From an uncultured bacterium (GTDB lineage Bacteria > Bacillota_I > Bacilli_A > RFN20 > CAG-826): DNA of 47,227 nt. The DNA is taken from positions 1 through 47,227 of the forward strand of contig CASEKC010000009.1 of assembly GCA_949288485.1 (NCBI GenBank), written 5' to 3'. The notes under the pieces were generated by a model, which worked only from the letters and a program-made list of their open reading frames with translations, ran no database searches and had not been told where the DNA came from. The translations under genes were made by a program, and so were the position numbers. Shown here one piece after another: positions 15,482-23,452 of this stretch (positions are counted from its first letter, which is position 1; each line of letters starts with the position of its first letter).

Positions 15482-18148
15482 TTAATTAACTTTTTGGATG
15501 TAAACTGATAAACCTATTGATTTTAGCAAACTAGAATCATCAGTAGACAACTCTATTGAATATAATTCGTTTGACTCAATTGAAAAATTTTGCCAAATTC
15601 CGGTAATATCTTTATTTGAAATTATGAGTTCATTATTAGAATCGAATAATTTGAATGAAACAGGTGAAAATATAGGTGAAGTAGTTGTGTTATCCCAAAA
15701 GGAAGAAATTTTATATGTCCCAGAAACTTTTTGAATTGTTAAGAAAGTCTTGGTTTTAATTGTACTATAATTAGTTATAAAAATGGTCTTTTTAGATATT
15801 CGACTATTAATGTTTGGAATGTAACTTCCGTACCATATGTTCAATTTTATTGACTCATTTGTAGTCGAACTAGTTCTAATTAAAACGTAATATGTATCAT
15901 TTTCTAACAATGAAAGACGTAAGCCAAAGTTTTTATTTGTACTTGAATATTCTGAAATTATTTCAAACTTATCGTTTAATATAAAAACTGAGTACTTTTT
16001 GTAAGATAGAGAATTCGAGTTCAAGTTAAAACTAAATAAGCCATCATTTTTTGGGATAAATTTGTAAAAATATGATTCTCCGTTATAATTATAAGTTTTT
16101 GAAGCATAATTTTTAGCATAATCAGAAGCCGTAGTGATATTTATAATACCATTGTTGAATAATATGTTCAATTTTGCTCCACCATAAGCTTTAACATTTG
16201 AAACAGTATTTTTTCTAGATATTGTCAATGTATACTTTTGACCTTTTATAAGACTTTGACTTAAGCAAATAGTTTTTTGATTTGCTTTTTTTCTTTGTTG
16301 TCCCCAAGCATCTATATATACTTTAGCTCCGCTTGTAACTGATGAATTTCCCAAAGATAATGTTGTATAGGATAGACAATCAGAAAGCACGAACTTATAA
16401 TTCCCAGTTACTTTAGGGAAAAATTCTACTGTTTGTGAAGATGTGCTTCCGCATACGGTATAATAACTTTTGTTGCTTTGCGCATTAATAAGTTGGCTCT
16501 TAACATCTCTTCCAAGCCAAGAAGCAAAACTATTATTAATGGTTCCTAAATACTCAGGATTTTGATTAAAAAGAGAAGAATTATCATTAAATATTTCTAG
16601 CTGAATGTCAAAAGCAACTAATGCAGTATAGTTATTGTAGCCATCTTTAGAAAGATAGGAGATTGTATAATCTACAGAATCAGAGTTATCTTTAAATAAA
16701 AGAGGGTTAACTCTGTTTGTTTTGTCATCATACGAAGTAGTACTATCTAATGGTCGTATTTCCAAATATTTGTTCATTTTATTGGCTTTTTGATAATCTG
16801 AAAATCTCGATAGACCACTTATATATGAGCGATTAAAAACATATTTACCATTCGTTTTTGAATAAGATGCGGTTGGCTCTTGAACAAGTGCATCTTGAAA
16901 ATATGCTGATGGCAGATCAACAATAGGAGAAACTATTGCAGAGACAGCAAGTTCACTTAATAAACTATTTCCAGGGATTGGAATCAGACTGAAGCCAGTT
17001 TCAATAATTAAAGATATACAATTGACGGCATTTTTTACATCATTATTATAATTTTTACCAACACCCGTATATTTTGCAAGCCAATTATGAAAAATATATC
17101 CGTTATCCGAATTTGATGAGTATCCCATTTCTGTTGGGTTTGGATGATCTATTCCATTAAGATCTCCGTTTATTTTTTCATATTGAATAATTGATTTTAA
17201 TTCTGGGTTTGCAAAACAATAGTTATTTTCAACATCTTCAATTACAAGATCTATATCAGCATCATACTTAAAATTTTGCGATAAAACTGGTTTTACGGAA
17301 ATTAATGTTGGTTCAAATGAATCAGCCTTCTCCATAATAACATCATAAATAAATAAACTTGTAATTTTATTTTGATCATAATCAGTATACGTCTTTGCAT
17401 AATAACCCCATTCAGTACCAGTTTGTGTATAAGTTCCGTTTTTAGTAAAAACATTTTTTGGAATTATATTGCAAATCGAAGCATCAGAATCATAAATTAG
17501 TTCAGAAGAACCTGAAGTAGGTAATCCTAGTTCAATCATGTTTTTAGGAGTATTTTTAATATTTAAAAAATGATCCAGAGATTCTTGGGAATTTGTGGAT
17601 GAATTATCTGTCCCAAAATAGTTAAATTGATTAATAGAAGTATTATTTTCTTTTGATTTAAAATCGTATTCTATATTAAGTGCAGTAATAATGTTATTCT
17701 TTATTTTTTTATTATTTATTGGTAAAACTTTTCTTTTAATTTTATTGTAGTCATCATCACTTAATATATAATAATGTTTTTCTAACAAATCATTATCCAT
17801 TGTAAGTAGTTCTAAAACAAATTTATCTTTGTAATCTATATTAGTTTCAAATCTGTATAAATTAGGATTATTTATAATTTTGATGTGAACTATATTTTTC
17901 ATAAATTTTTCTGAGTTGAGGGTATCAGCAACGAAATAATCTATATTTCCAACCTTATATTGATAAAAATCATAATGTTCTATAAAACTGCTAACATCTA
18001 AATTATTTTTATGATTATTATTTTGCTCAATCAAAATATATTGTTTTTGAGAAACGGTAGAATCATTATGAAAGTCTGCATTTATTTCTGTATTTTTTAA
18101 TCCAAAAATAAGAAAAGGAAGTAAAAGAATGGATTTTATTTTTGTCAT
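15482..18148 (-). CDS. Large secreted protein with PPC-like C-terminal domains
   Basis: 888 aa. The N terminus (MTKIKSILLLPFLIFGL) is a signal peptide and there is no lipobox Cys or sortase motif, so it is probably exported free or held by the permease. The first 500 residues are unrecognised. Two beta-rich segments (about 540-660 with VEFFPKVTGNYKFVLSD, and about 670-770 with YFYKFIPKNDGLFSF) resemble bacterial pre-peptidase C-terminal domains. GAGGT about 8 nt before the ATG fits the start. First gene of the two-gene operon with the FtsX-like permease. No catalytic motif was found, so toxin, adhesin or transport-associated roles all remain open. Confidence 0.65.
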   Translation of the reverse strand: MTKIKSILLLPFLIFGLKNTEINADFHNDSTVSQKQYILIEQNNNHKNNLDVSSFIEHYDFYQYKVGNIDYFVADTLNSEKFMKNIVHIKIINNPNLYRFETNIDYKDKFVLELLTMDNDLLEKHYYILSDDDYNKIKRKVLPINNKKIKNNIITALNIEYDFKSKENNTSINQFNYFGTDNSSTNSQESLDHFLNIKNTPKNMIELGLPTSGSSELIYDSDASICNIIPKNVFTKNGTYTQTGTEWGYYAKTYTDYDQNKITSLFIYDVIMEKADSFEPTLISVKPVLSQNFKYDADIDLVIEDVENNYCFANPELKSIIQYEKINGDLNGIDHPNPTEMGYSSNSDNGYIFHNWLAKYTGVGKNYNNDVKNAVNCISLIIETGFSLIPIPGNSLLSELAVSAIVSPIVDLPSAYFQDALVQEPTASYSKTNGKYVFNRSYISGLSRFSDYQKANKMNKYLEIRPLDSTTSYDDKTNRVNPLLFKDNSDSVDYTISYLSKDGYNNYTALVAFDIQLEIFNDNSSLFNQNPEYLGTINNSFASWLGRDVKSQLINAQSNKSYYTVCGSTSSQTVEFFPKVTGNYKFVLSDCLSYTTLSLGNSSVTSGAKVYIDAWGQQRKKANQKTICLSQSLIKGQKYTLTISRKNTVSNVKAYGGAKLNILFNNGIINITTASDYAKNYASKTYNYNGESYFYKFIPKNDGLFSFNLNSNSLSYKKYSVFILNDKFEIISEYSSTNKNFGLRLSLLENDTYYVLIRTSSTTNESIKLNIWYGSYIPNINSRISKKTIFITNYSTIKTKTFLTIQKVSGTYKISSFWDNTTTSPIFSPVSFKLFDSNNELIISNKDITGIWQNFSIESNELYSIELSTDDSSLLKSIGLSVYIQKVN

Positions 18149-18285
18149 AAGCTGACCTCAAACTCTGTATTGAGATTGTATATTTTTATGCTAACAAACT
18201 ATGCTGTTTTTTTCAACATATTTACAATTTGTAATAAGAGTGATTCTGAATAATAATATATAAATGGTAATCTTTTTTAACAATT

Positions 18286-18319
18286 AAAAAAAAGCATCTT
18301 TATTATAATAAAGATATGC
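18286..18319 (-). terminator. Minus-strand terminator
   Basis: On the minus strand GCATATCTTTATTATAATAAAGATGC forms a stem-loop built on CTTTATTATAATAAAG and is followed by eight T. Confidence 0.55.
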
Positions 18320-18403
18320 TGTTCTTGTATAAATAAAAAGGAAATTATTTTAATTGAAAAAATAAGTTATTAAAATTTATACGAATAATAGGTAAAACTA
18401 AAT

Positions 18404-18445
18404 ATATTTTTATATATAAACTATCAAGTTTATATATAAAAATAT
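18404..18445. repeat. Perfect 19-bp inverted repeat with 4-nt loop
   Basis: ATATTTTTATATATAAACT, loop ATCA, then its exact complement. It is all AT except one C and one G, without a flanking T-run, and lies in the island end close to the tRNA-Gly att site. It could be a recombination or replication structure. Confidence 0.7.
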
Positions 18446-18531
18446 AGATAAAAAATTATATAAAAGCAAAATAAAAAAATTCAAAAAAGTCCCGCAAAAT
18501 GTCTCGCACGGTATTCTGAAAAAATCAAAAA

Positions 18532-18556
18532 AAGTACGATGGTTATCGTACTTTTG
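18532..18556 (-). terminator. Terminator of tRNA-Gly supplied by the island
   Basis: AAAGTACGAT, loop GGTT, ATCGTACTTT with A/T flanks, placed 9 bp after the tRNA-Gly 3' end on the minus strand. It replaces the displaced terminator at 8812-8831. Confidence 0.7.
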
Positions 18557-18563
18557 CGATTTC

Positions 18564-18581
18564 ATGGAGCAAGTGACGGGA
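18564..18581 (-). repeat. tRNA-Gly-proximal att site of the island
   Basis: The 18 bp identical to 8843-8860. It covers the CCA, the acceptor 3' strand and the first T-stem bases of the functional tRNA-Gly. Confidence 0.75.
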
Positions 18582-18638
18582 ATCGAACCCGCATATTAAC
18601 CTTGGCAAGGTTACGTTCTACCACTGAACTACACCTGC
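18565..18638 (-). tRNA. tRNA-Gly (anticodon GCC)
   Basis: Complete cloverleaf on the minus strand with encoded CCA. Acceptor GCAGGTG pairs with CACTTGC (one G-U); the anticodon stem TAACC/GGTTA with loop TTGCCAA gives GCC. Its 3' end borders the 9.7-kb island. Confidence 0.94.
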
Positions 18639-18712
18639 AAAACGTTCTTTTTTAACGTTGCTTGATTATTATAAGAGAAAGTTGTATAAATTACAAGGAG
18701 AATTTAACTATT

Positions 18713-20374
18713 ATGATAACAAAAAAAGATTTAGCAGAATTAATCTTCCCAGATGTTAATGAAACTATTGAAGATTTGGAAAAAAGATATCCTGAAAGAA
18801 ATTTAGAAAATGGGGCATTTGTTACACGTTTTGCTCCTTCACCAACAGGTTTTTTACATACTGGCTCACTTTTTACAGCTATGATTGCTTCTAAATGTGC
18901 AAAAGATACAAATGGTATATTTTATTTAAGACTTGAAGATACTGATACAAAAAGAGAAATTGAAGGAAGCGCAAATAAATTAGTTGAACAACTTCATGAA
19001 TTTAATATTGATATAAATGAAGGTTTTTTAGGTGATTCATTTAAAGGAATTTATGGACCTTATGTTCAATCTGAAAGAAAAAATATTTATCGCACTGTAA
19101 TAAAAGATATGATTTTAAAAGATTTAGCATATCCAGATTTTGCAAGTGAAGAAGAACTTCAAAAATTAAGAGAAGAACAAACTGCTAGAAAAGAAATTAC
19201 TGGTTATTATGGAAAATATGCTCTTTATAGAGGATTAAGTGATGAAGAAGCATATAATCGTATTAAAAATGGTGACCCATATGTTATTAGATTTAAATCT
19301 AAAGGAAATCACGAAAATAAAATAAAAGTTAAAGATGAAATTAGAGGTGAACTTCTTTTAACTGAAAACGACCAAGATATTGTTATTTTAAAAAGTGATG
19401 GTCTTCCTACATATCATTTTGCTCATGTTTGCGATGACCATTTTATGAGAACAAATTTAGTTACAAGAGGAGAAGAATGGCTTCCTTCTTTACCAATTCA
19501 CATTGATATTTTTAGAAGTTTAGGTTTTAAACCTCCTAAATATGCTCATCTTCCTGTCATTATGAAAATGGATGAAGGAAAAAGAAGAAAATTATCAAAA
19601 AGAAAAGATAGTGAAGCAAGTGTTGATTATTTCTTAGAAAAAGGATATGAACCTTATTCTTTACTTGTTTATTTAATGACTATTGCTAATTCAAATTATG
19701 AAGATTTCTTGGTTTCTCAAAAAGATTACAGTTTAGATCATTTTAAATTTTCATTAAAGAAAATGAGTTTAGATGGGGCACTTTTTGATAATGAAAAATT
19801 AAACTTCTATGCTAAAGAAATTCTTTCAAGAATGAATAAAGAAGAAATTGCTAAAAAATCATATGAATGGGCAAAAAAATATGATCAAAATTTAGTTAAT
19901 TTTATTGAAAAAGATTATTCAAAATATGAAGAAATTTTAAATATTGAAAGAGAAAAGAAGAATCCTCGTAAAGATTATGCTAAATATAGCGATATTTATG
20001 AAGTAATTAAATTCTTTGATAATGATGAATATTTAAAGTTACTTAATAATGGTTTTGAATTTAATCCATCAATTGATAAAAATGTTATAAAAGATTTCTT
20101 AAATGAATATAAAAACTATATTGATTTAACACTTGATGAATCAACTTGGTATAACAAAATTAAAGAATGCGCTGCTAAATTTAATTTTTGTATTGATATG
20201 AAAGCTTATAAAGCTGATCCAAGTGGATATGTTGGATCAATTAATGATGCTTGCGAAATAGTTCGTATTGTTGTAACTGGTAGAAAAGTTACACCTAACT
20301 TATTTGCAATTTTAAAAATATTAACTAAAGAAGAAGTAATAAGAAGAATTGATTTAGTTATTTCTAGATTATAA
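18713..20374 (+). CDS. gltX: Glutamyl-tRNA synthetase
   Basis: About 553 aa. This class I synthetase charges tRNA-Glu with glutamate. HIGH-type motif PSPTGFLHTGS (about residues 42-52) and KMSKS-type KLSKR (about 293-297) are intact, and the C-terminal helical anticodon-binding domain is present. I chose ATG 18713 because AAGGAG at 18695-18700 precedes it; the frame extends 17 codons upstream without a ribosome site. The N terminus before HIGH is longer than in E. coli GltX, as in some Mollicutes-like enzymes. It is followed by a stem-loop and directly by a tRNA-Glu gene. Confidence 0.93.
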   Translation: MITKKDLAELIFPDVNETIEDLEKRYPERNLENGAFVTRFAPSPTGFLHTGSLFTAMIASKCAKDTNGIFYLRLEDTDTKREIEGSANKLVEQLHEFNIDINEGFLGDSFKGIYGPYVQSERKNIYRTVIKDMILKDLAYPDFASEEELQKLREEQTARKEITGYYGKYALYRGLSDEEAYNRIKNGDPYVIRFKSKGNHENKIKVKDEIRGELLLTENDQDIVILKSDGLPTYHFAHVCDDHFMRTNLVTRGEEWLPSLPIHIDIFRSLGFKPPKYAHLPVIMKMDEGKRRKLSKRKDSEASVDYFLEKGYEPYSLLVYLMTIANSNYEDFLVSQKDYSLDHFKFSLKKMSLDGALFDNEKLNFYAKEILSRMNKEEIAKKSYEWAKKYDQNLVNFIEKDYSKYEEILNIEREKKNPRKDYAKYSDIYEVIKFFDNDEYLKLLNNGFEFNPSIDKNVIKDFLNEYKNYIDLTLDESTWYNKIKECAAKFNFCIDMKAYKADPSGYVGSINDACEIVRIVVTGRKVTPNLFAILKILTKEEVIRRIDLVISRL

Positions 20375-20378
20375 AATA

Positions 20379-20408
20379 TTAACTCAAGCAAAGTTTTGCT
20401 TGAGTTAA
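20379..20408 (+). terminator. Stem-loop between gltX and tRNA-Glu
   Basis: TTAACTCAAGCAAA pairs perfectly with TTTGCTTGAGTTAA (14 bp) with a 2-nt formal loop. No long T-run follows, so it may be a processing or attenuating structure rather than a full terminator. Confidence 0.6.
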
Positions 20409-20417
20409 TAAATAAAT

Positions 20418-20494
20418 GGTCCGTTGGAGAAGCGGCTTAACTCATTGCCCTCTCAAGGCAACATTCACGGGTTCGAATCCCGTACGGACTACCA
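20418..20494 (+). tRNA. tRNA-Glu (anticodon CUC)
   Basis: Cloverleaf with acceptor GGTCCGT/ACGGACT, anticodon stem TTGCC/GGCAA and loop CTCTCAA giving CTC, T-loop GGGTTCGAATCCC, CCA encoded (20492-20494). The D-arm closely matches tRNA-Glu(UUC) at 4741-4817, supporting Glu identity. Confidence 0.88.
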
Positions 20495-20507
20495 TATTGA
20501 AAGCAAT

Positions 20508-20548
20508 GGTTTGATACGCTAGAAATAGCTAATCAAGCCTTTTTTTGA
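20508..20548 (+). terminator. Terminator after tRNA-Glu(CUC)
   Basis: GGTTTGAT pairs with ATCAAGCC around an inner GCTA-GAAA-TAGC stem, followed by seven T. Confidence 0.75.
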
Positions 20549-20645
20549 GCCAAAATTAGAAAAATTTAGCAGTTATTTAACATAAATTGAGCATAAGCGA
20601 CTTACCATCCTATTCTCTAACAATGAAGTTTTAGCACGTGATTTT

Positions 20646-20701
20646 GCACTAAAAACTTTTTATAGCACAATAAACTTTTTGTCGCACTAAAAACTTTTTA
20701 T
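20646..20701 (-). repeat. Short array of a GTGC-containing repeat, 19-bp spacing
   Basis: On the minus strand AAAAAGTTTTTAGTGC-type units recur three times with 19-bp spacing. The core TTTAGTGCGA is shared with the 33-bp arrays near 28.9 and 32.0 kb. It lies just 3' of the truncated hsdS. Confidence 0.6.
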
Positions 20702-20747
20702 CTTTTTTGAGAAAAAATCTTGCAATTAAGAGGGTTTCAATCAAAAT

Positions 20748-21275
20748 TTATTTTTTATTGATAAATTTCAATTTATCGACCTGTTCAACTAAAGAAGCAA
20801 ATTCATTTTGTAGCTCTAATGGAGCATTAATTATTTGGTAATCAAGAACAACATCATCTCTAATGGCGGGATAACTTGCACCCGTGGTCAATTTGACCAT
20901 AGAATCGGTAAAATCATCCGAGATAATGTTGTACATTAAATAATATGGATTACATTTTTTAGCTCGCAACACACAAAAGCCACTTGAACCAACGTACCCG
21001 TAATCATTTCCTTGATACAAAGCAACATTTTTTAGATTTGGTCGAACCGTTGACACTAATATATCATTATTTTTTAAACATTGCTGAGCTCTTGATGGTG
21101 CGTCTTTCAATGCATATCTAGTAGAAGAAATAATAGTATTTGTCTTGTTGTCTATAGATGATATATCAATGTATTCGAATTTCTCATCTAGTTTATAATT
21201 TTTCTTTGCAGACTGTTTATTTAAGTCTACAAGAGATCTAATTTTAATTGTTTCGAAAGATTTACTAAGAAACAT
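20748..21275 (-). pseudogene. hsdS: Half-length type I restriction specificity protein (HsdS)
   Basis: 175 aa containing one target-recognition domain (FETIKIRSLVDLNKQS ... TGASYPAIRDDVV) and the conserved exit helix (LELQNEFASLVEQVDKLK). Normal HsdS proteins have two such domains and about 400 residues. There is no hsdM or hsdR nearby; the intact type I operon is 20 kb away. The gene may be a remnant, a half-subunit acting as a dimer, or a silent donor for recombination with the hsdS at the window's end. Its 5' end abuts a truncated acetyltransferase on the other strand, which suggests insertion. Confidence 0.7.
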
Positions 21276-21296
21276 CTCGTTAAATCGTGATTTAAT

Positions 21297-21624
21297 TGAT
21301 CAAAATAATTCTTTATCTTTAGGATTATATATTTTTGATGAAATATTAAATAAAGAAGTTTTAGTAGGTTTAGCTTTAGGAAGAATTATGCATTTTTATA
21401 AAGGAAAGCAATTTAGAATTGATGAATTTTGTATTTATTATAAATATCAAAATAAAGGATTAGGTGTTGAATTTATGGATTTATTATTTAAAAAAATGAA
21501 AGAAATTGATATTTCTTTCATTCTACTTGATACCGATAAATCTTTTAATGCCTATTCTTTTTATCATAAGGTCGGATTTAAAGATATTAAAGATAGTATT
21601 GGATTAATTAAAAAGATTATTTAG
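21297..21624 (+). pseudogene. GNAT acetyltransferase, N-terminal part missing
   Basis: The readable part has the GNAT acetyl-CoA site YKYQNKGLGVEFMDLLFKKM and the C-terminal strand SFYHKVGFKDI. The frame stays open upstream of ATG 21388 (NSLSLGLYIFDEILNKEVL...) back to the hsdS fragment, showing that the true N terminus, about 40-60 residues, has been replaced. The substrate is unknown. Translation from ATG 21388 would lack the N-terminal strands and is unlikely to be active. Confidence 0.65.
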
Positions 21625-21640
21625 TTAATTATTTATTTAT

Positions 21641-23074
21641 TTAATTATTATTACTATTATTCATTATCTTTAATCTTCTTTTTTTAGCAAGATAATCTAT
21701 TAATAATGCTATAGCTATAACAATAATAAAGAATATTAAATAATAAAGAGTAGCTAATTGATGTCTAAATATCGCAGCAATAATCATGATTATTGCTGCA
21801 CTTATTCCTAATATAGGTAATAATATTCTTCTAAATATATTTAAATCTTTATTTTTAATTAAAAAAGAAATATACATTGGAATATAAAGAATATATGTAG
21901 TAATAATAGGAAGTTCACTTAAATCAAAAGGGAATCCTTTAGGGTAAAGATTATTAACTACTAAATCATTAGTTTGTGAAAAATAATAATATATTAACCA
22001 TAAAGATGCTAAAAAATAACCAAGAAGAGTTGATAATAAAGGAACATTACTTCTTTTTGTAACAGTAAGCATTTCTCTTTTAAAAATACCTTCATTATTA
22101 ATAGCAAGAGCATAACTAGAACGAGAATTAGCCATAACTATCCCGTTTAATGTTCCAATAGCCGAAATTACTACTACCCAAATTAATATTTTTCCAGCTA
22201 AAGAACCAAAAAGATTATTAAATGCTTCACTAACTGCTTCACTAGAAGAAGAAAAGCCTAATAAAGTTTCACTATCTATTGCTCCACTAATTCCAAGGTT
22301 ATATAAAATATAAATTGCAATAACAATTATTGATCCACTAATTAAAGCAATCGGCATATTTCTTTCTTTATTTTTTATTTCTTTTCCTACATTTGTTGCA
22401 CAGATCCATCCTTCAAAAGAAAAACAAGTTGCACAAATCGCTGCAAAAAATCCATTTCCAGAAATGTTATTAATATTATTATTGCTATTATTTATGAAAT
22501 TAAAATTATCATTTAAAGTTCCGTTATATAAACCGATAAATAATCCACCAAGTCCCATTAAAATTAAAGGAATCAGTTTAATAATTGTTGTTGAAACTTG
22601 TAAAATTGATGCGATTTTAGGGGCGAATAAATTAGTTAAAGTTAATATACTCATAAAAATAAAGGCAAAAATAAATACTGGCGCAGAAAAAGGAAAATTA
22701 TTACTTATTAAACCACTTGCCTGAGTAAAATACATTCCTACAACAAAAGAAATAGTCGCAGTCATTGCTGGAAAATAAATATATTTAGCAAAAACTCCAA
22801 CTATAAATCCAAATTTATTATTTACAGTGACTTTAGCAAAATCGGACATGCTATTGATATTGCCGTATTTTAATGAGAAGTTAGTAAAATTGGCGATAGA
22901 AATTAACATAACGATTCCTCCAATAGCCCAAGCTAAAGTAGATAGAGTTAAATTGCCATTAACTTCATTTAAAACATCTCGTCCATTAAAAAATACACCA
23001 GTACCAACAACAATACCGACGACTAAACATATTGCCGTTATTAAACCGTATTTTGGTTTTAACTCATTGTTCAT
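21641..23074 (-). CDS. Amino-acid permease, APC superfamily
   Basis: 477 aa from ATG 23074, with about 12 membrane helices. The first helix carries the APC substrate-site motif VVGTGVFFNG; FSFEGWICATNVGKEIKNKERNMP is the conserved helix 6-7 region of LAT/AdiC-type transporters. It should import or exchange amino acids across the cell membrane. AAGGG upstream supports ATG 23074; a longer frame of 20 codons lacks a ribosome site. Monocistronic and converging on the acetyltransferase remnant. The substrate cannot be read from sequence. Confidence 0.88.
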   Translation of the reverse strand: MNNELKPKYGLITAICLVVGIVVGTGVFFNGRDVLNEVNGNLTLSTLAWAIGGIVMLISIANFTNFSLKYGNINSMSDFAKVTVNNKFGFIVGVFAKYIYFPAMTATISFVVGMYFTQASGLISNNFPFSAPVFIFAFIFMSILTLTNLFAPKIASILQVSTTIIKLIPLILMGLGGLFIGLYNGTLNDNFNFINNSNNNINNISGNGFFAAICATCFSFEGWICATNVGKEIKNKERNMPIALISGSIIVIAIYILYNLGISGAIDSETLLGFSSSSEAVSEAFNNLFGSLAGKILIWVVVISAIGTLNGIVMANSRSSYALAINNEGIFKREMLTVTKRSNVPLLSTLLGYFLASLWLIYYYFSQTNDLVVNNLYPKGFPFDLSELPIITTYILYIPMYISFLIKNKDLNIFRRILLPILGISAAIIMIIAAIFRHQLATLYYLIFFIIVIAIALLIDYLAKKRRLKIMNNSNNN

Positions 23075-23245
23075 ATAACTAAATACCCTTTTTATTTTAG
23101 ATATATAGAATAAATTATAAGAAATAAATGTCAATTTATTTCTTGTTTAATTAGCTAAATATGTGGTATTTAATTAAAAAATGATAAAAAATATCAAAAA
23201 ATTATTTATTTAAGTGATTTAAATCTTGCAATGTAAATAATTGAA

Positions 23246-23363
23246 TTTCACGAAAATGAAAAATCTTTTTGTTCAAAATTTCACGAAAATGAAAAATCTT
23301 TTTATTCAAAAATTCCCGAAAATGAAAAATCTTTAAGGCTCAAAATACACGAAAATGAAAAAT
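23246..23363. repeat. Array of 33-bp repeats, type B (CACGAAAATGAAAAATC)
   Basis: Units begin at 23246, 23279, 23312 and 23345, an exact 33-bp period; the last is partial. The conserved part is CACGAAAATGAAAAATCTTT followed by a TTCAAAA stretch. There is no spacer between units. It lies between the permease and the broken ppx gene. Because 33 is divisible by three, one frame reads ENEKS-type repeats without a stop, but there is no start codon. Confidence 0.9.
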
Positions 23364-23409
23364 GTTAATTATTTTAAATATGTAAAACGAGATTTAAAAA
23401 TATATGGAT

Positions 23410-23442
23410 AAAATAAAAAATATACGATATTAATCGTATATT
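23410..23442 (-). terminator. Terminator after ppx
   Basis: ATATACGAT, loop ATTA, ATCGTATAT with A/T-run flanks, 11 bp beyond the ppx stop on the minus strand. Confidence 0.7.
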
Positions 23443-23452
23443 TTTAGATTAT

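Larger units (their letters stand above)
18149..18564. other. Intergenic end of the island with several hairpins
   Basis: Contains, from left to right: the promoter side of the secreted-protein gene, a minus-strand terminator (18286-18319), a 19-bp perfect inverted repeat (18404-18445), a region with CCCGCAAAATG and TCTCGCACGG (18489-18513), and a terminator next to tRNA-Gly (18532-18556). No coding sequence seen. Confidence 0.55.

Noticed and set aside
20495-21290. A second tRNA-bounded island after tRNA-Glu(CUC)
   Set aside because: No copy of the tRNA-Glu(CUC) 3' end is found near the hsdS fragment or beyond it, so the association with the tRNA may be chance.
22464-23078. Plus-strand frames opposite the amino-acid permease
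   Set aside because: They are antisense shadows of the intact permease gene, whose codon use and helices are clear.
23246-23363. 33-bp array as a CRISPR
   Set aside because: Units abut each other with no unique spacers, and no cas genes are in the window. The same applies to 28901-28982 and 31949-32094.
23246-23365. A small repeat-protein gene (ENEKS repeats)
   Set aside because: The frame has no start codon or ribosome site and an in-frame stop lies just upstream.
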